NCBI GenBank assembly: GCA_946699065.1 | Contig: CAMPDV010001443.1 | Location: forward strand, 1 to 64,000 | Length of the DNA stretch: 64,000 bases | Direction: 5' to 3' | From: Loxodes magnus | Taxonomy: Eukaryota; Ciliophora; Karyorelictea; Loxodida; Loxodidae | Shown here: piece after piece, positions 58,884 to 64,000 of the stretch | How positions within the stretch are numbered: position 1 is the stretch's first letter | How the letters are laid out: the number at the start of each line of letters is the position of its first letter | Made by a program: the position numbers and the translations under genes | The notes under the pieces: model-generated | Database searches by the model: none | Seen by the model: only the letters and a program-made list of their open reading frames with translations | What the model was told of the DNA's origin: nothing

Positions 58884-60464
58884 TGTGTGACCACTCATGG
58901 TCTTACAGGTACCTGTCTTGACGTCCCATAGTCTCACCGTCTAATCTACACTTCCCGATACGATGAACTCTGAATCACTGGATATAGCCTCAGATAATAC
59001 ACAACTAGTGTGACCACTCATGGTCTTACAGGTACCTGTCTTGACGTCCCATAGTCTCACCGTCTAATCTACACTTCCCGATACTATGAACTCTGAATCA
59101 CTGGATATAGCCACAGATAATACATAATGTGTGTGACCACTCATGGTCTTACAGGTACCTGTCTTGAAGTTCAATAGTCTCACCGTCTAATCATTACTTC
59201 ACGATACGATGAACTCTGAATCACTGGATATAGCCACAGATAATACATAATGTGTGTGACCACTCATGGTCTTACAGGTACCTGTCTTGACGTCCCATAG
59301 TCTCACCGTCTAATCTACACTTCCCGATACGATGAACTATGAATCACTGGATATAACCACAGCATATACATAATGTGTGTGACCACTCATGGTCTTACAG
59401 GTACCTGTCTTGACGTCCCATAGTCTCACCGTCTAATCTACACTTCCCGATACGATGAACTATGAATCACTGGATATAACCACAGCATATACATAATGTG
59501 TGTGACCACTCATGGTCTTACAGGTACCTGTCTTGACGTCCCATAGTCTCACCGTCTAATCTACACTTCCCGATACGATGAACTCTGAATCACTGGATAT
59601 AGCCACAGATAATACACAACTAGTGTGACCACTCATGGTCTTACAGGTACCTGTCTTGACGTCCCATAGTCTCACCGTCTAATCTACACTTCCCGATACG
59701 ATGAACTCTGAATCACTGGATATAGCCTCAGATAATACACAACTAGTGTGACCACTCATGGTCTTACAGGTACCTGTCTTGACGTCCCATAGTCTCACCG
59801 TCTAATCTACACTTCCCGATACTATGAACTCTGAATCACTGGATATAGCCACAGATAATACATAATGTGTGTGACCACTCATGGTCTTACAGGTACCTGT
59901 CTTGACGTCCCATAGTCTCACCGTCTAATCTACACTTCCCGATACGATGAACTCTGAATCACTGGATATAGCCACAGATAATACATAATGTGTGTGACCA
60001 CTCATGGTCTTACAGGTACCTGTCTTGACGTCCCATAGTCTCACCGTCTAATCTACACTTCCCGATACGATGAACTCTGAATCACTGGATATAGCCACAG
60101 CATATACATAACTAGTGTGACCACTCATGGTCTTACAGGTACCTGTCTTGACGTCCCATAGTCTCACCGTATAATCTACACTTCCCGATACGATGAACTC
60201 TGAATCACTGGATATAGCCACAGATAATACACAACTAGTGTGACCACTCATGGTCTTACAGGTACCTGTCTTGACGTCCCATAGTCTCACCGTCTAATCT
60301 ACACTTCCCGATACGATGAACTCTGAATCACTGGATATAGCCTCAGATAATACACAACTAGTGTGACCACTCATGGTCTTACAGGTACCTGTCTTGACGT
60401 CCCATAGTCTCACCGTCTAATCTACACTTCCCGATACTATGAACTCTGAATCACTGGATATAGC

Positions 60465-60480
60465 CACAGATATACATAAT
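60465..60480 (-). other. 1-bp deletion breaking the array register
   Basis: CAGATATACAT replaces CAGATAATACAT, a loss of one A/T pair in the unit. Units right of this point are shifted by one base relative to those on the left, which accounts for the 860-bp instead of 861-bp spacing between landmarks at 60,290 and 61,150. Confidence 0.85.
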
Positions 60481-60784
60481 GTGTGTGACCACTCATGGTC
60501 TTACAGGTACCTGTCTTGACGTCCCATAGTCTCACCGTCTAATCATTACTTCACGATACGATGAACTCTGAATCACTGGATATAGCCACAGATAATACAT
60601 AATGTGTGTGACCACTCATGGTCTTACAGGTACCTGTCTTGACGTCCCATAGTCTCACCGTCTAATCTACACTTCCCGATACGATGAACTATGAATCACT
60701 GGATATAACCACAGCATATACATAATGTGTGTGACCACTCATGGTCTTACAGGTACCTGTCTTGACGTCCCATAGTCTCACCGT

Positions 60785-61150
60785 CTAATCTACACTTCCC
60801 GATACGATGAACTCTGAATCACTGGATATAGCCACAGCATATACATAACTAGTGTGACCACTCATGGTCTTACAGGTACCTGTCTTGACGTTCCATAGTC
60901 TCACCGTATAATCTCTACTTCCCGATACGATGAACTCTGAATCACTGGATATAGCCACAGATAATACATAATGTGTGTGACCACTCATGGTCTTACAGGT
61001 ACCTGTCTTGACGTCCCATAGTCTCACCGTATTATCATGACTTCCCGATACGATGAACTCTGAATCACTGGATATAGCCTCAGATAATACATAATGTGTG
61101 TGACCACTCATGATCTTACAGGTACCTGTCTTGACGTCCCATAGTCTCAC
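60785..61150 (-). CDS. Open three-unit WD40 stretch between two register breaks
   Basis: The units are WDVK with Ile at 14 (KIM), HYV-LSE and H39/N41; WDVK with HYV-LSV and R39/Y41; WNVK with SYV-YAV and V39 before TAG41. It lies between a 1-bp deletion near 60,471 and a scrambled unit near 61,655-61,695, so its frame is offset by one base from the part of the array left of 60.4 kb. Confidence 0.28.
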   Translation of the reverse strand: MRLWDVKTGTCKIMSGHTHYVLSEAISSDSEFIVSGSHDNTVRLWDVKTGTCKTMSGHTHYVLSVAISSDSEFIVSGSRDYTVRLWNVKTGTCKTMSGHTSYVYAVAISSDSEFIVSGSVD

Positions 61151-61153
61151 CGT

Positions 61154-61642
61154 CTAATCTACACTTCCCGATACGATGAACTCTGAATCACTGGATATAG
61201 CCTCAGATAATACATAATGTATGTGACCACTCATGGTCTTACAGGTACCTGTCTTGACGTCCCATAGTCTCACCGTATAATCTCTACTTCCCGATACGAT
61301 GAACTCTGAATCACTGGATATAGCCTCAGATAATACATAATGTGTGTGACCACTCATGGTCTTACAGGTACCTGTCTTGACGTCCCATAGTCTCACCGTA
61401 TAATCTCTACTTCCCGATACGATGAACTCTGAATCACTGGATATAGCCACAGCATATACAGAACTAGTGTGAACACTCATGGTCTTACAGGTACCTGTCT
61501 TGACGTCCCATAGTCTCACCGTATTATCTCCACTTCCCGATACTATGAACTCTGAATCACTGGATATAACCACAGCATATACATAATGTGTGTGACCACT
61601 CATGGTCTTACAGGTACCTGTCTTGACGTCCCATAGTCTCAC
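61154..61642 (-). CDS. Open four-unit WD40 stretch, joint longest in window
   Basis: It has 162 codons and four WDVK units: HYV-YAV-V G39/N41, VH/SSV-YAV R39/Y41, HYV-LSE R39/Y41, and a unit with Ile for Thr at 19 (GHIHYV) and V39 before TAG41. The start is a GTG after TAG41. The 3' neighbour on the minus strand is the open stretch ending at 60785; one TAG separates them, so together they span seven units with a single stop between. Confidence 0.3.
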   Translation of the reverse strand: MRLWDVKTGTCKTMSGHTHYVYAVVISSDSEFIVSGSGDNTVRLWDVKTGTCKTMSVHTSSVYAVAISSDSEFIVSGSRDYTVRLWDVKTGTCKTMSGHTHYVLSEAISSDSEFIVSGSRDYTVRLWDVKTGTCKTMSGHIHYVLSEAISSDSEFIVSGSVD

Positions 61643-61650
61643 CGTCTAAT

Positions 61651-62037
61651 CTACACTACAGGTACCTGTCTTGACGATACGTCTAATCTACATGATAACT
61701 CTGAATCACTGGATATAGCCACAGATAATACACAACTAGTGTGAACACTCATGGTCTTACAGGTACCTGTCTTGACGTCCCATAGTCTCACCGTATAATC
61801 TCTACTTCCCGATACGATGAACTCTGAATCACTGGATATAGCCTCAGATAATACATAATGTGTGTGACCACTCATGGTCTTACAGGTACCTGTCTTGACG
61901 TCCCATAGTCTCACCGTATAATCTCTACTTCCCGATACGATGAACTCTGAATCACTGGATATAGCCACAGATAATACATAATGTGTGTGACCACTCATGG
62001 TCTTACAGGTACCTGTCTTGACGTCCCATAGTCTCAC
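61651..62037 (-). CDS. Open WD40 stretch that runs into a scrambled unit
   Basis: Three WD40 units (HYV-LSV R39/Y41, HYV-LSE R39/Y41, VH/SCV-LSV) are followed at the C-terminal end by about 16 residues unlike the repeat, beginning after SSDSE. The change marks the rearranged junction near 61,655-61,695, where the frame leaves the WD40 register. It is a fragment of the array frame broken by a rearrangement. Confidence 0.3.
   Translation of the reverse strand: MRLWDVKTGTCKTMSGHTHYVLSVAISSDSEFIVSGSRDYTVRLWDVKTGTCKTMSGHTHYVLSEAISSDSEFIVSGSRDYTVRLWDVKTGTCKTMSVHTSCVLSVAISSDSELSCRLDVSSRQVPVV
61652..61695 (-). other. Scrambled unit with net 26-bp gain
   Basis: Between the CTAATCTACAC and AACTCTGAATC landmarks the usual 14 bp are replaced by 40 bp, made of pieces from elsewhere in the unit (TACAGGTACCTGTCTTGACG, ATAC, then GTCTAATCTACA). 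The gain is 26 bp, so the frame shifts. It looks like a short template switch between units, or an assembly join. Confidence 0.85.
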
Positions 62038-62040
62038 CGT

Positions 62041-63639
62041 CTAATCTACACTTCCCGATACGATGAACTCTGAATCACTGGATATAGCCACAGATAATAC
62101 ACAACTAGTGTGACCACTCATGGTCTTACAGGTACCTGTCTTGACGTTCCATAGTCTCACCGTTTTATCATTACTTCCCAATACGATGAACTCTGAATCA
62201 CTGGATATAGCCACAGCATATACAGAACTAGTGTGAACACTCATGGTCTTACAGGTACCTGTCTTGACGTCCCATAGTCTCACCGTCTAATCTACACTTC
62301 CCGATACGATGAACTATGAATCACTGGATATAGCCACAGCATATACAGAACTAGTGTGAACACTCATGGTCTTACAGGTACCTGTCTTGACGTCCCATAG
62401 TCTCACCGTATAATCTCTACTTCCCGATACGATGAACTCTGAATCACTGGATATAGCCTCAGATAATACATAATGTGTGTGACCACTCATGGTCTTACAG
62501 GTACCTGTCTTGACGTCCCATAGTCTCACCGTCTAATCTACACTTCCCGATACGATGAACTCTGAATCACTGGATATAGCCACAGCATATACAGAACTAG
62601 TGTGAACACTCATGGTCTTACAGGTACCTGTCTTGACGTCCCATAGTCTCACCGTATTATCTCCACTTCCCGATACGATGAACTATGAATCACTGGATAT
62701 AACCACAGCATATACATAATGTGTGTGACCACTCATGGTCTTACAGGTACCTGTCTTGACGTCCCATAGTCTCACCGTCTAATCATAACTTCCCGATACG
62801 ATGAACTCGGAATCACTGGATATAGCCACAGATAATACATAATGTGTGTGACCACTCATGGTCTTACAGGTACCTGTCTTGACGTCCCATAGTCTCACCG
62901 TCTAATCTACACTTCCCGATACGATGAACTCTGAATCACTGGATATAGCCACAGATAATACACAACTAGTGTGACCACTCATGGTCTTACAGGTACCTGT
63001 CTTGACGTTCCATAGTCTCACCGTTTTATCATTACTTCCCAATACGATGAACTCTGAATCACTGGATATAGCCACAGCATATACAGAACTAGTGTGAACA
63101 CTCATGGTCTTACAGGTACCTGTCTTGACGTCCCATAGTCTCACCGTCTAATCTACACTTCCCGATACGATGAACTATGAATCACTGGATATAGCCACAG
63201 CATATACAGAACTAGTGTGAACACTCATGGTCTTACAGGTACCTGTCTTGACGTCCCATAGTCTCACCGTATAATCTCTACTTCCCGATACGATGAACTC
63301 TGAATCACTGGATATAGCCTCAGATAATACATAATGTGTGTGACCACTCATGGTCTTACAGGTACCTGTCTTGACGTCCCATAGTCTCACCGTCTAATCT
63401 ACACTTCCCGATACGATGAACTCTGAATCACTGGATATAGCCACAGCATATACAGAACTAGTGTGAACACTCATGGTCTTACAGGTACCTGTCTTGACGT
63501 CCCATAGTCTCACCGTATTATCTCCACTTCCCGATACGATGAACTATGAATCACTGGATATAACCACAGCATATACATAATGTGTGTGACCACTCATGGT
63601 CTTACAGGTACCTGTCTTGACGTCCCATAGTCTCACCGT
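62041..63639 (-). repeat. 7-unit (861-bp) tandem repeat, partial second copy
   Basis: Six units at 62,041-62,778 recur at 62,902-63,639 with an offset of seven units. The seventh unit of the first copy (62,779-62,901, with TCC-GAG codons) has no equivalent after the second. Seven units would equal one classic seven-bladed propeller. Confidence 0.8.
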
Positions 63640-64000
63640 CTAATCTACACTTCCCGATACGATGAACTCTGAATCACTGGATATAGCCACAGATAATACA
63701 CAACTAGTGTGACCACTCATGGTCTTACAGGTACCTGTCTTGACGTTCCATAGTCTCACCGTTTTATCATTACTTCCCAATACGATGAACTCTGAATCAC
63801 TGGATATAGCCACAGATAATACATAATGTGTGTGACCACTCATGGTCTTACAGGTACCTGTCTTGACGTCCCATAGTCTCACCGTCTAATCTACACTTCC
63901 CGATACGATGAACTATGAATCACTGGATATAACCACAGCATATACATAATGTGTGTGACCACTCATGGTCTTACAGGTACCTGTCTTGACGTCCCATAGT

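Larger units (their letters stand above)
54735..60047 (-). repeat. ~43 consecutive TAG41 units, including related ~10-unit blocks
   Basis: No unit pair is open here because codon 41 is TAG throughout. Blocks starting near 56,461, 57,691 and 59,065 share the order of variants around an LLNFK unit (56,561, 57,791, 59,165). The spacing is 10 units, then 11 units plus 21 bp; the 21 bp are the insertions at 58.6-58.9 kb. A similar neighbourhood occurs near 45.8-46.6 kb. No other gene is visible. Confidence 0.7.
1..64000 (-). repeat. Tandem array of ~520 WD40-coding 123-bp units filling the window
   Basis: The same 123-bp unit follows itself head to tail across the whole window with no spacer. On the minus strand each unit reads as a 41-residue WD40 repeat: [10 protein letters not shown], then TCKTMSGHT, then a variable HYV/SSV/SCV/SYV segment, then [12 protein letters not shown], then x-D-x. 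The 123-bp register is exact from the left end to about 58.6 kb and is disturbed only at 58.6-61.7 kb. Units differ from one another by a few substitutions drawn from a limited menu of alternatives. Nearly every unit holds the 12-bp palindrome ACAGGTACCTGT, which includes a KpnI site. Both array ends lie outside the window, so the promoter, the true start and any non-repeat domain cannot be seen. WD40 repeats usually form beta-propeller blades for protein binding; any role here is inference. Confidence 0.97.
1..64000 (-). pseudogene. WD40-repeat reading frame, stop-riddled in the standard code (or recoded giant gene fragment)
   Basis: One minus-strand frame carries recognisable WD40 protein sequence through the first 58.6 kb without a frame change. 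It is interrupted by stops at five fixed positions of the 41-codon unit: TAG at 41 (alternatives AAT, AAG, AAA, TAT), TAG at 32 (from GAG Glu), TGA at 37 (from GGA Gly), TAA at 39 (alternatives GTA, AGA, AAT, TAT, GGA, CAT, GCA) and rarely TAA at 31 (from TCA). Each is one base from a sense codon seen in neighbouring units. Read in the standard code this is a decayed, amplified coding satellite. The intact frame and the position of most stops at variable, probably exposed sites leave open a code in which TAG and TAA are sense, such as glutamine in many ciliates; TGA at a normally Gly site fits that less well. No ATG start, signal peptide or second domain is visible. The only in-frame Met is codon 15 of each unit. 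Confidence 0.6.

Noticed and set aside
1-64000. CRISPR array
   Set aside because: The repeats are contiguous, 123 bp long and protein coding, with no unique spacers.
1-64000. Many short separate genes beginning with GTG after each stop
   Set aside because: The GTG is the Val of TVRLW that happens to follow TAG41-ACG. All the short open stretches share one frame and lack start signals, so they are pieces of a single repeat frame.
1-64000. Introns that would remove the stops (a GTAAG donor-like motif occurs in every unit)
   Set aside because: Joining the GTAAG site at codon 12 to the TTCAG site at codon 31-32 creates a new TAG, and the TCCAG alternative shifts the frame onto another stop. The units show no intron-like sequence between them.
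1-64000. Coding sequence on the + strand
   Set aside because: I found no substantial open frame on the + strand, and all recognisable protein sequence is on the minus strand.
1-64000. Short inverted repeat GACCA-CTCA-TGGTC as a terminator or RNA hairpin
   Set aside because: The stem is only 5 bp, lies inside the coding unit, has no U-tract and is broken in the Val17 variants.
1-64000. Diversity-generating retroelement acting on WD40 repeats
   Set aside because: There is no reverse transcriptase or template repeat in the window, and the variants are not limited to changes at adenines.
1-64000. Cyanobacterial WD40 protein gene
   Set aside because: Bacterial WD40 genes are rarely this long or this homogeneous, and the [11 protein letters not shown] core lacks the SPDG turn common there. 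The point is not decisive, so a eukaryotic origin stays an inference.
1-64000. Pure assembly artefact
   Set aside because: The units carry many ordered variants and dated-looking block duplications, which a looped assembly would not invent. Copy number and the 58.6-61.7 kb joins remain open to artefact.

Overview
The whole window is one uninterrupted tandem array. Every base belongs to a 123-bp unit that, read on the minus strand, encodes a 41-residue WD40 repeat. There are about 520 units, and the array runs off both ends of the window. In + coordinates a unit covers 3-125, 126-248, 249-371 and so on. This register holds without a single net indel from the left end to about 58.6 kb: the same codon position at 368 and at 54,734 is exactly 442 x 123 bp apart. 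I see no other gene, RNA gene, mobile element, CRISPR array or unique spacer.

Each unit shows the WD40 fold signature: WD at positions 5-6, GH at 17-18, a beta-strand core ([15 protein letters not shown], positions 24-38), and D40 and T1 of the D-x-T turn. His18, Asp40, Thr1 and Trp5 are the residues that normally form the WD40 hydrogen-bond tetrad. Units differ at a small set of codons (mainly 5-7, 10, 14, 17, 20-26, 32, 36-37, 39, 41), and nearly all differences change the amino acid. The same alternatives recur in many combinations.

The reading frame is not open in the standard code. In-frame stops recur at five fixed positions: TAG at 41 (the commonest state), TAG at 32, TGA at 37, TAA at 39, and rarely TAA at 31. 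The longest open stretch is about four units (162 codons). The other two minus-strand frames are closed by a TGA in the consensus unit. Two readings remain: a decayed coding satellite grown from a WD40 gene, or part of a giant gene in an organism that reads some stops as sense. I lean to the first but cannot exclude the second. The apparent GTG starts just after each TAG are not real gene starts.

Layout. From 1 to about 38 kb the units are diverse and open stretches are frequent. A segmental duplication lies at 7-13 / 13.6-19 kb, 4- and 8-unit local repeats at 19-22 kb, a 20-unit-offset duplication at 22 / 24.4 kb, and duplicated blocks at 26.6-37.4 kb. From about 38 to 60 kb nearly every unit carries TAG at codon 41. 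This part includes an apparently perfect 2,460-bp (20-unit) tandem duplication at 46.7-51.7 kb and related blocks of about 10 units at 56-60 kb. From 58.6 to 61.7 kb there is a cluster of indels and one scrambled unit, the only breaks in the 123-bp register. From 61.7 to 64 kb diverse units return, with a 7-unit (861-bp) tandem repeat.

Organism: GC is about 44% (counted on one unit). The consensus ([19 protein letters not shown]) and the very large homogenised array suggest a eukaryote, perhaps a protist or other lineage with expanded WD40 or NLR-like families. No taxon can be named from this sequence. All repeat comparisons were made by eye.
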